NCBI GenBank assembly: GCA_007133995.1
Contig: SLLP01000066.1
Span: 1 to 10,656, forward strand
Origin: Balneolales bacterium
Lineage (GTDB): Bacteria > Bacteroidota > Rhodothermia > Balneolales > Natronogracilivirgulaceae
Direction of reading: 5' to 3'
Length of the DNA stretch: 10,656 nucleotides
The notes below the pieces were generated by a model that worked only from the letters and a program-made list of their open reading frames with translations, was not told where the DNA came from and ran no database searches. Shown here piece after piece: positions 1-6,093 of this stretch. Position 1 is the first letter of the stretch, and each line of letters begins with the position of its first letter. The position numbers and the translations under genes were made by a program.

Positions 1-14
1 CAGATAGCGAATGG

Positions 15-21
15 AAAGGAG
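15..21 (+). promoter_or_regulatory. Strong Shine-Dalgarno site for the DUF4342 gene
   Basis: AAAGGAG lies 7 nt upstream of the ATG at 29 and inside the longer open frame that begins at 11. It decides the start, since translation from 11 would put the site inside the coding region and leave that ATG with no visible site of its own in the 10 bases available. Confidence 0.75.
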
Positions 22-28
22 CGACACC

Positions 29-439
29 ATGGCACACGATGTCATTGAAGAATTCAGGGCTTCCGGGAAGGAACTGATTGAAAAAGCGCGTGAAATACTT
101 GAGGAGGGCAACGTCCGCCGGATGATCATAGAAAACAGCAGGGGCGAAACACTGCTTGAGGTGCCGCTGACCCTTGGTGTTGTTGGCGTCGGTGGTGCTT
201 TTGCCCTGGCTCCCATTCTCTCAACCATAGTGGCATTTGCTTTTTTTGTGCATGATGCCCGGATTCTGGTTGAACGATACCCGGACGAATACGAAAAACG
301 ATCCCGCAGTCATCTCGATAATGAGCTTTCGGATGATGAGGATGGTGAGGATGGTGAAGGTGATCTCGAAGGCGGACGGGCGGGAAACCGCCGCCAGGAT
401 CCTTATGAAATCGATGCTGATTTTGAAGTCCTGAGATAA
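29..439 (+). CDS. DUF4342 domain protein with acidic C-terminal tail
   Basis: A 136-residue protein of the DUF4342 type, whose molecular function is unknown. The N-terminal part (about residues 4-40) is a charged amphipathic helix containing VIEEF and GNVRRMIIEN, followed by TLLEVPLTLGV and a hydrophobic stretch (about 49-78) that could lie in or on the membrane. This order of helix, RR-I-I-N, then E-I/V-P-L-T is what I recognise as DUF4342. The last 45 residues are strongly acidic and contain a short D-G-E repeat, probably disordered. An in-frame ATG at 11 exists, but the ATG at 29 has a strong Shine-Dalgarno AAAGGAG (15-21) with a 7-nt spacer, so I place the start at 29. It converges on trxB with an 85-bp gap. 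Family assignment is fairly secure; no role can be read from the neighbours. Confidence 0.8.
   Translation: MAHDVIEEFRASGKELIEKAREILEEGNVRRMIIENSRGETLLEVPLTLGVVGVGGAFALAPILSTIVAFAFFVHDARILVERYPDEYEKRSRSHLDNELSDDEDGEDGEGDLEGGRAGNRRQDPYEIDADFEVLR
332..358 (+). repeat. Three 9-bp in-frame repeats encoding D-(D/G)-E
   Basis: Three adjacent 9-base units, GATGATGAG, GATGGTGAG and GATGGTGAA, encode DDE-DGE-DGE in the acidic tail of the DUF4342 protein. The units differ at one or two positions. Such short coding repeats can gain or lose units by slippage without breaking the frame. Confidence 0.8.
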
Positions 440-473
440 CTTTCCGGATACTTCAGCATCACGTAAAGCCACC

Positions 474-492
474 TCCGGAATTTAAATTCGGA
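474..492. repeat. Near-palindrome between convergent genes
   Basis: TCCGGAATTTAAATTCGGA reads almost the same on both strands, apart from one extra G in the left arm, and sits between the ends of the DUF4342 gene and trxB. It could fold in transcripts from either side, but it is AT-rich and has no U-tract, so it is only a weak candidate for a bidirectional terminator. Confidence 0.3.
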
Positions 493-524
493 ATACATAT
501 AAGGGTAAATCAGTACGATTACTT

Positions 525-1481
525 TCAGCTGTTGCCATCCTCCTGGTCGGCCAGCCAGCGTTCGGCATCAATAGAAGCCATACAGCCGGTTCCGGCAGCC
601 GTGACCGCCTGGCGGTAATCCTTGTCCTGGGCATCGCCGCTTGCAAAAATACCCGGCATATTGGTGTAAGTGCTCTTTGGTTTGGTCCGGATATAACCGG
701 TTTCATCCATATCCAGCACACCTTTGAACAGATCGGTGTTGGGCTTGTGGCCGATTGCCAGAAAGACTCCGGTCACATCATCCAGTGTGATTACTTTATT
801 GTTTTTTATGTTCTTAACCTTGACGCCTTCCACCAATTTATCACCCAGGACTTCCTCCAGCACTGTGTTCCACATCACTTCAACCTTGGGGTTTTCTAGC
901 GTGCGTTTTTGCATGATTTTTGATGCGCGAAGTTCGTCACGGCGATGGAGCAGCGTCACCTTGCTGGCAAACTTTGTGAGAAACTGCGCTTCCTCCATGG
1001 CCGTATCGCCACCACCGATTATGACCACATGCTGGTCGCGAAAGAAAGCTCCATCACAGGTAGCACAAGCCGACACACCGTGCCCACGCAACCGCTGCTC
1101 GCTCTCAATACCAAGCCATTTTGCTGATGCACCCGTAGATACAATTATAGCACGGGCGAAAATATCTGTTTTTTCATCAATGGTCACCTTGTAGGGACGC
1201 TTTTCAAAATCGATTTCCGACACGGTTCCCCAGCGGCAATCCGCTCCGAAACGAGTAGCCTGCTTGCGGAAGTCCTCCATCATTTTGGGTCCGAGCACAC
1301 CCTCCGGATATCCGGGATAGTTTTCCACATCTGTGGTTGTTGTGAGCTGACCACCAGGCTCCGGACCTTCCAGCACAAGCGGTTTGAGATCAGCGCGAGC
1401 AGCATACAGCGCTGCGGTGAGTCCGGCCGGACCACTGCCAATAATCACCACATCCAATGTTTTTCCTGCAATATCATCCAT
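525..1481 (-). CDS. trxB: Thioredoxin reductase (NADPH)
   Basis: Cytoplasmic flavoenzyme that passes electrons from NADPH through FAD and a redox-active disulfide to thioredoxin. At 318 residues it has the usual length of the low-molecular-weight bacterial type. Visible features in order: FAD-binding GSGPAG (15-20), GGQLTTTTDVENYPG (43-57), the CATC redox disulfide (Cys139, Cys142), the NADPH-binding GGGDTA (156-161), HRRDELRA (179-186) for the NADP 2'-phosphate, and the C-terminal FAD motif GIFASGDAQD (277-286). Two non-consecutive cysteines within the NADPH domain fit the TrxB family. The start at 1481 is preceded on the coding strand by AAAAAAGG with about 8 nt spacing. It appears to be a single-gene unit: the upstream gene on the same strand ends 160 bp away and the downstream gene faces it. 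All residues I would expect for activity are present. Confidence 0.97.
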   Translation of the reverse strand: MDDIAGKTLDVVIIGSGPAGLTAALYAARADLKPLVLEGPEPGGQLTTTTDVENYPGYPEGVLGPKMMEDFRKQATRFGADCRWGTVSEIDFEKRPYKVTIDEKTDIFARAIIVSTGASAKWLGIESEQRLRGHGVSACATCDGAFFRDQHVVIIGGGDTAMEEAQFLTKFASKVTLLHRRDELRASKIMQKRTLENPKVEVMWNTVLEEVLGDKLVEGVKVKNIKNNKVITLDDVTGVFLAIGHKPNTDLFKGVLDMDETGYIRTKPKSTYTNMPGIFASGDAQDKDYRQAVTAAGTGCMASIDAERWLADQEDGNS

Positions 1482-1641
1482 AATTAGTACCTTTTTTCAA
1501 CGTTTGTATTTCATATATAAATATATAGATATATTAATCATTATACAACCTGTTCCTATCTGAAAACATATCACGATCTGTAAAAAAATCACATTCCGGC
1601 ATTCGTCGACGATGCGGATAAGAGCTGATCGCTGACCTCAT

Positions 1642-1887
1642 TCATTCCTGGGCAACCTCGCGGTTCAGGACATCCGCTGCTATGAGAATGAGGAAGGAGA
1701 CGAGTAATCCGGCAGCAAGTTCACCACCCAGGCCGGTAAACAGGAATATGAGTCCGCCCGACAGGGCGCCCAGCACAGCGAAAATCATACAGGCAGTCAT
1801 AGACGGACCTGATTCTCCGGTAAGCCCTTTATAGATCCAACCCACCACAATGCCGATAAAAATCAGCGTTACAATTGTGCCAATCAT
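1642..1887 (-). CDS. Small membrane protein, GlsB/YeaQ/YmgE-like
   Basis: An 81-residue, very hydrophobic protein with three predicted transmembrane helices at about residues 3-21, 31-52 and 56-73. The loop after helix one (GLTGESGPS) and the small-residue-rich second helix (FAVLGALSGGLIF) resemble the GlsB/YeaQ/YmgE family, often labelled transglycosylase-associated, whose function is poorly known; some members are stress-induced. The fit is by overall pattern, not a diagnostic motif, so a lineage-specific small membrane protein is the alternative. The start at 1887 has no clear Shine-Dalgarno site. It is transcribed away from dinB across a 99-bp gap and lies 160 bp upstream of trxB on the same strand, too far to assume one operon. 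Confidence 0.6.
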   Translation of the reverse strand: MIGTIVTLIFIGIVVGWIYKGLTGESGPSMTACMIFAVLGALSGGLIFLFTGLGGELAAGLLVSFLILIAADVLNREVAQE

Positions 1888-1912
1888 ATCTACGAATTTA
1901 TTTCTGTAATTT

Positions 1913-1939
1913 ATTATAAAAGAGCCGGTTTTTCACAAA
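1913..1939 (-). promoter_or_regulatory. Candidate promoter for the small membrane protein
   Basis: On the minus strand TTTG (1939-1936) is followed after 17 bp by TATAAT (1918-1913), about 25 bp before the ATG at 1887. The pair fits a -33/-10 arrangement of a Bacteroidota-like or sigma-70-like promoter. The call rests on pattern and position only. Confidence 0.35.
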
Positions 1940-1974
1940 AGTCGCTAAAGATACACATTTTTCCGGATTTACGT

Positions 1975-1978
1975 GGAG
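1975..1978 (+). promoter_or_regulatory. Shine-Dalgarno site supporting a non-AUG dinB start
   Basis: GGAG lies 5 nt before ATC (1984) and 8 nt before GTA (1987), but 32 nt before the first ATG (2011). Its position therefore favours initiation at one of the two non-standard codons, which would keep the catalytic aspartate. Confidence 0.45.
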
Positions 1979-1986
1979 TCGTCATC

Positions 1987-3063
1987 GTAAGAAAAATCAT
2001 TCATATTGACATGGATGCCTTCTATGCCTCGGTGGAGCAGCGGGATGAGCCTGCGTTGCGTGGAAAACCCGTGGCTGTAGGCGGATCTCCACAGGGTCGT
2101 GGCGTGGTGGCTGCAGCAAGTTACGAAGCCCGAAAATTTGGCATCCGGTCAGCCATGCCTGCCGCACATGCACTGCGCCTGTGTCCGGATATCATCTTCA
2201 TCCGCCCACGATTCGATGTCTACAAAAATGTTTCACTAGAAATCCGTGAAATATTCCACGAATACACACATCTTGTGGAGCCACTCTCTCTTGACGAAGC
2301 ATACCTGGATGTCACCGAGAACAAACCGGGCAATCCATCGGCAACCCTCATTGCACGTGAAATCAAGCAGAAAATCAAAACGAAAACCGGACTAACCGCC
2401 TCGGCGGGCGTCTCATTCAACAAGTTCCTGGCAAAAATCGCCTCCGATTTGCGAAAGCCGGATGGTCTTGCACTCATTCCACCCGATAAAGCCCTCGACT
2501 TTATTGCAAGGCTGCCGATTGGAAAATTTCACGGTATCGGCAAGGCCACCGAAGCGAAGATGCACCGGCTCGGCATTCAGAATGGCGGTGATCTGCGGTC
2601 ATGGTCCAAATGGGACCTGAACAAGAACTTCGGTAAAGTCGGAGCCTTTTACTACAACATTGCCCGTGCCATCGACGACCGGCCTGTACGCACAGAACGC
2701 ATCCCCAAGTCCATCGGAAAAGAGAAGACTTTTGAAAATGATGTAGATTCCGTTGAATGGCTCTCCGGCTTCATTACATTACTAAGCAAAAAAGTGGCAG
2801 ACCGGCTCAGAAAAGAAGGGGCTCAGGCCCGCACCGTCACCCTAAAGCTGCGATACGACAATTTTGAGAGCATCACTCGCAGCTTCACACCGGGCCACCC
2901 CTTATCAGAAGCCGAAGAAATTGCGGAACTTGCAATACGCCTGCTTGAGGAAACCGATGCCGGGGAGCGAAAAGTGAGACTTACCGGCGTTACCGTTTCA
3001 GGTTTTCTTAGGGATGATGGCTCTTCTGAAGAGGGACAGCAGATGACGCTGCCTTTGGTGTAG
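1987..3063 (+). CDS. dinB: DNA polymerase IV (Y-family translesion polymerase), non-standard start
   Basis: Error-prone Y-family polymerase that extends primers past damaged bases. The first ATG in frame (2011) would begin at MDAFYASVE and lose the preceding RKIIHID, which carries the first metal-binding aspartate. Reading from GTA at 1987 gives 358 residues starting (M)RKIIHIDMDAFYASVE. The catalytic residues then fall at D8, D103 and E104 (SLDEAYLD), the same numbers as in E. coli Pol IV, with Y13 as the steric gate. No in-frame ATG, GTG or TTG exists between 1909 and 2010. A GGAG at 1975-1978 is well spaced for starts at ATC 1984 or GTA 1987. Further features are ASAGVSFNKFLAKIASDLRKPDG in the palm/thumb, the helix-hairpin-helix GIGKATEAKMHRLGI, the little-finger domain, and a C-terminal QMTLPL that looks like a beta-clamp-binding peptide. 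Identity is secure; the exact start codon is not. Confidence 0.93.
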   Translation, partial: VRKIIHIDMDAFYASVEQRDEPALRGKPVAVGGSPQGRGVVAAASYEARKFGIRSAMPAAHALRLCPDIIFIRPRFDVYKNVSLEIREIFHEYTHLVEPLSLDEAYLDVTENKPGNPSATLIAREIKQKIKTKTGLTASAGVSFNKFLAKIASDLRKPDGLALIPPDKALDFIARLPIGKFHGIGKATEAKMHRLGIQNGGDLRSWSKWDLNKNFGKVGAFYYNIARAIDDRPVRTERIPKSIGKEKTFENDVDSVEWLSGFITLLSKKVADRLRKEGAQARTVTLKLRYDNFESITRSFTPGHPLSEAEEIAELAIRLLEETDAGERKVRLTGVTVSGFLRDDGSSEEGQQMTLPLV

Positions 3064-3141
3064 ACCTCCGATTCTCACTGGTTTTTATTCCGATTACATT
3101 CCGGCATTCCTTCCGAAAGGCAAAGTATTCCGAAAACTGCT

Positions 3142-4320
3142 TCACGCCCCGGTAAATATCCGGTGCTTCATTTTGTAAAGTGCTCGAAAAAAGGGGAGCC
3201 ACGGCACCGAATACATAATTTTCAGATCCTGGTGAATCTGTGTCTTCTCCTCGAGAAACTGCAGGATCCTGTCGAACCGGTTCCTGAGGAACAGTTCGTG
3301 AAAAATCCGGATGGATGCCTCCGGATGCCGGTTTAGGTTGTAAAGCAGCATCATATCATATACCCGAAACCGGTATGGTGACATGATCTGCAATGGCGGT
3401 TCCGCACCCGCTGCCAGTGCACGGACAATTTCAGTGCTGTGCTGCTGGATCCTGGTGAATGTGTATCCGGTCGATGGCTTGGTCAGGCCGCCCATCGTAC
3501 CTGTATTCCAAACCTTAGGGCAATACTGTGCCGGATATCGCCGGTCTTCCATCGGAATCACACCTTTTTCGATGTATTCGATTTCATACTGGCCGGATGA
3601 AAGCTCCAGCCGCCCGCTGATATAGTCTGTGAGACCCTTTTCATATGCCTCGTCGGAAATAAGCTTCTCGGAGAACAGGGTGTACTCCACAAGGGCTTCA
3701 TGCCGGTTGAAGGGTAGCACATAAACAAATGTGACCCCATTGCCCTGAGGGACATCAAAGTCCATGAACGTGGCCATGGCCGGATCAAAAACCGGCTTTT
3801 CCGTGCGAATATGCCACCCGGTGAAGTGCTGCAGGAGAGACAGGTCCAGCTTCAGCTTGTGAAATCCGGGCGGACGCAGTGCGCTCTGGAAAATGTGCCC
3901 GGCCGTGAATATACCTTCCGACGTCTGCATGACCGCACGACCATCCTCAAAAGCAAAGTCTCCGATGTCCGCCTCCAACAGCATCACATTAGGATTTTTA
4001 CGCGCAACGGTAAGAATCTTTTTGGCATAGTCATCACTTTTGACGCAATGATAACGGTAATCTTGCAGTTTTTCGCGGAATACGTCACCAAGAGCCCTGA
4101 CCTCCAGCGAGTCCCATGAGTGAAAAATGAGATCTCCAAACGGGTGATGCTGATCATCCCAGAAACACCAGGTTTTGTCACGGACCGGCTTTAGTGCCCG
4201 ATCAGCCAGCAGAACTTTCTTGCCATTCAGCTCTTCCTGCTGAAGAAATTTCCAAACCAGGCTGAGTCCGGCAGCACCAGCTCCGGCAATTATAAAATCG
4301 AAATGGCGGGATCTCTTCAT
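3142..4320 (-). CDS. crtY: Lycopene beta-cyclase, CrtY type
   Basis: Membrane-associated, flavin-dependent cyclase that closes beta-ionone rings on lycopene in carotenoid synthesis. At 392 residues it is of usual length. The N-terminal dinucleotide-binding motif is GAGAAG (13-18) in FDFIIAGAGAAGLSL. It is followed by KTWCFWDD (49-56), LLQHFTGWHIRTEKPVFDP (162-180) with FMDFDV (185-190), ALVEYTLFS (209-217; Glu212 aligns with the catalytic glutamate of this family), and GGLTKPSTGYTF (277-288). The C-terminal part has FLRNRFDRILQFLEE and hydrophobic segments suited to membrane contact. No other carotenoid gene (crtB, crtI, crtE) is visible here, so it stands apart from any such cluster within this window. 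The ATG at 4320 has no obvious Shine-Dalgarno site. The gene converges on dinB with a 78-bp gap and diverges from the M28 peptidase gene. Confidence 0.93.
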   Translation of the reverse strand: MKRSRHFDFIIAGAGAAGLSLVWKFLQQEELNGKKVLLADRALKPVRDKTWCFWDDQHHPFGDLIFHSWDSLEVRALGDVFREKLQDYRYHCVKSDDYAKKILTVARKNPNVMLLEADIGDFAFEDGRAVMQTSEGIFTAGHIFQSALRPPGFHKLKLDLSLLQHFTGWHIRTEKPVFDPAMATFMDFDVPQGNGVTFVYVLPFNRHEALVEYTLFSEKLISDEAYEKGLTDYISGRLELSSGQYEIEYIEKGVIPMEDRRYPAQYCPKVWNTGTMGGLTKPSTGYTFTRIQQHSTEIVRALAAGAEPPLQIMSPYRFRVYDMMLLYNLNRHPEASIRIFHELFLRNRFDRILQFLEEKTQIHQDLKIMYSVPWLPFFRALYKMKHRIFTGA

Positions 4321-4395
4321 TACATATTAATTGTTTTCTCAACGTACCAACAGTAAAGTACCACTAATCATGCCCTTAAAAACGTACATTTTTAT

Positions 4396-4433
4396 CCGAT
4401 GCTGCAAATTCACCCCGATACTGCAAGTTCACC
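4396..4433. repeat. Tandem 19-bp direct repeat upstream of crtY
   Basis: Two adjacent 19-bp copies, CCGATGCTGCAAATTCACC (4396-4414) and CCGATACTGCAAGTTCACC (4415-4433), differ at only two positions. They lie 76 bp upstream of the crtY start and about 210 bp upstream of the peptidase start. They could be paired operator sites or simply a local duplication. Confidence 0.85.
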
Positions 4434-4536
4434 TCTCCTACTTCTCCCGCCCGTCCCTCAACCATCACCACCACCATCCGGGGATGCCGGTCTGATACAT
4501 CTGTTGGATAAACACCTTTTCTCATCACCAATAATC

Positions 4537-4566
4537 TTTGTTTTTACCATCAGTATCGTATTTTAC
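4537..4566 (+). promoter_or_regulatory. Candidate Bacteroidota-type promoter for the M28 peptidase
   Basis: TTTG (4537-4540) is followed after 18 bp by TATTTTAC (4559-4566), close to the TTTG / TAnnTTTG promoter pattern known from Bacteroidota. It would leave a leader of roughly 70 nt before the ATG at 4642. The last two bases of the -7 element differ from consensus. Confidence 0.35.
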
Positions 4567-4641
4567 CCTCCAGGGTGCTCTACCATGCATCAGCAATACC
4601 TAGTCACCGCAACCGCAAGCCGAAATAAAACCTGATCCTTG

Positions 4642-6093
4642 ATGACAATATTGAATTACTCCTTCGTATATATATTTCTTCTTGGCACCCTGACACCCCT
4701 ATTCATCACACCGCAGCCCCTTGTCTCCAAAGATTTGCCTAATAGTGACATCGTTGATGACACCATCATGGAGCAGTACGGGGAAATTGCACGCCAAATC
4801 ATCGGGGAAGCAACCGCTACACATCGTGGCTACAAACGACTGGCACATCTGAGCGACTACTACCCCCACCGGCTCAGCGGTTCTGAAATGCTGGAGGATG
4901 CAATCGACTGGACGCTGGAGGAACTGGCACGTGACGGCATTCCCGTGATTCGCACCCAGGATGTGGAAGTGCCTCATTGGGTCAGAGGAAGCGAGTTTGC
5001 ATCCCTTGTATATCCCTATGTGAAAGATCTGCCCATGCTCGGGCTCGGCGGCAGTGTACGCACCCCCACTGATGGCATCACCGCACAAACTATTGTTGTG
5101 CAAAGCTTTGATGAGTTGGAGGAGCGAAGCAATGAAGTTCCTGGCAAGATCGTGGTTTACAATCAGCGATTTGAGCACTACGGTCAGTCCGTTCAATACC
5201 GCGTCTGGGGTGCCGATCGGGCATCGGAATATGGCGCCGTCGCCGTGCTGATTCGTGCCGTTTCCCCCAATTCGATGGGACACCCGCACACCGGGGGAAT
5301 CCGTTACTCGGGTGATGTGCCGAAAATCGCCGCCGCATCCATCTCCGCCGAAGATGCCATGCTGCTGCACCGGTTCGACCAGCGCAATGATCCGGCAACC
5401 GTCACACTTTACATGGAAGCCGAAATGAAAGAGGAAACGGCCGTTTCCCGCAACGTGATTGCTGAAATTCCAGGCTCGGAAAAACCGGAGGAGATTGTGG
5501 TCATCGGGGGGCATATCGACTCCTGGGACATTGGTCACGGTGCACTGGATGACGCAAGTGGCGTGATTGTCACCTGGGAGGCGTTGCGACTTATTCACGA
5601 AATGGGTCTGCAGCCAAAGCGCACCATTCGGCTTGTCTTCTGGACCAATGAGGAAAACGGGGTGATGGGCGGACGCGCCTACCGCGACAAGGTGATCGAA
5701 AAAGGGGAGCTGGAGCGCCACCAGCTTGCCATTGAAGTTGATTTCGGAGTTTTCAAACCGCTGGGATTCGGTTTCCTGGGTTCGGATGAGGCCTTTCAAA
5801 TGCTCAAGCCCATCGCAGATCTCATGTCTTCCCTGCGCAGCATGCACCTGCGTGAAGGTGCGTACGGCACCGTTGATATCGGACCTCTGCAGCGCGAAGG
5901 CGTTCCCATCATGGGCCTGGATGTGGAAACCGAGAAATATTTCTGGTACCATCACTCCGCAAAAGATACCATCGACAAACTGGATCCGGATGAGGTCGCC
6001 GAGTGCATTGCAGTCATTGCCGTTATGGCGTATGTCGTCGCCGACATGCCCGGCAGACTGGCCTGGTCAGTCCTGCCGCCGACGTCGTTTTGA
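4642..6093 (+). CDS. Exported M28-family metallopeptidase, carboxypeptidase Q-like
   Basis: Predicted zinc-dependent exopeptidase of family M28, closest in pattern to carboxypeptidase Q/PGCP, which trims short peptides. The N-terminus (about residues 5-24) is hydrophobic like a signal peptide, so it is probably secreted or periplasmic. A PA-type insert (about 130-260) precedes the core. Counting from the TTG at 4639, the core has GGHIDSWDIG (His292), GALDDASG (Asp304, bridging), the general-base pair in NEENG (Glu338-Glu339), AIEVDFGVF (Asp368) and YFWYHHSAKDT (His439), so the full two-zinc set is present. The C-terminal YVVADMPGRL also matches that subfamily. TTG 4639 directly precedes ATG 4642; I prefer the ATG (483 residues). 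An in-frame stop lies just upstream. Its 3' end overlaps the convergent helicase gene by 27 bp. The substrate is unknown; short-peptide or dipeptide scavenging is an inference. Confidence 0.9.
   Translation: MTILNYSFVYIFLLGTLTPLFITPQPLVSKDLPNSDIVDDTIMEQYGEIARQIIGEATATHRGYKRLAHLSDYYPHRLSGSEMLEDAIDWTLEELARDGIPVIRTQDVEVPHWVRGSEFASLVYPYVKDLPMLGLGGSVRTPTDGITAQTIVVQSFDELEERSNEVPGKIVVYNQRFEHYGQSVQYRVWGADRASEYGAVAVLIRAVSPNSMGHPHTGGIRYSGDVPKIAAASISAEDAMLLHRFDQRNDPATVTLYMEAEMKEETAVSRNVIAEIPGSEKPEEIVVIGGHIDSWDIGHGALDDASGVIVTWEALRLIHEMGLQPKRTIRLVFWTNEENGVMGGRAYRDKVIEKGELERHQLAIEVDFGVFKPLGFGFLGSDEAFQMLKPIADLMSSLRSMHLREGAYGTVDIGPLQREGVPIMGLDVETEKYFWYHHSAKDTIDKLDPDEVAECIAVIAVMAYVVADMPGRLAWSVLPPTSF

Larger units (their letters stand above)
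4321..4641. other. Divergent intergenic region between crtY and the M28 peptidase gene
   Basis: These 321 bp hold the upstream regions of two divergent genes. They contain a tandem 19-bp repeat (4396-4433), a spaced direct repeat GTACCA (4344-4349 and 4358-4363), a pyrimidine-rich stretch (about 4429-4480) and a candidate plus-strand promoter (4537-4566). A plus-strand open frame at 4399-4635 (78 codons) has low-complexity P/S/L-rich content, no Shine-Dalgarno site and no family resemblance; I do not regard it as a gene. Confidence 0.6.

Noticed and set aside
1591..3109. Exact 14-mer ACATTCCGGCATTC at 1591-1604 and 3096-3109, both intergenic
   Set aside because: One shared 14-mer is close to chance expectation for a window this size, and the flanks do not extend the match.
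3064..3141. Possible terminator between dinB and crtY (CCTTCCGAAAGG)
   Set aside because: Stem of only four base pairs and no adjacent U-tract on either strand.
4399..4635. 78-codon open frame upstream of and in frame with the M28 gene
   Set aside because: Low-complexity P/S/L content, no ribosome site, contains the tandem repeat, and ends in TGA before the peptidase start. It could be mistaken for an N-terminal extension but is not one.
4699..5955. 418-codon open frame on the minus strand, opposite the M28 peptidase gene
   Set aside because: It lies wholly antisense to a gene with all catalytic motifs, and its translation has no recognisable domain and an odd His/Cys/Asn-rich content. It is best explained by stop depletion opposite biased codons.
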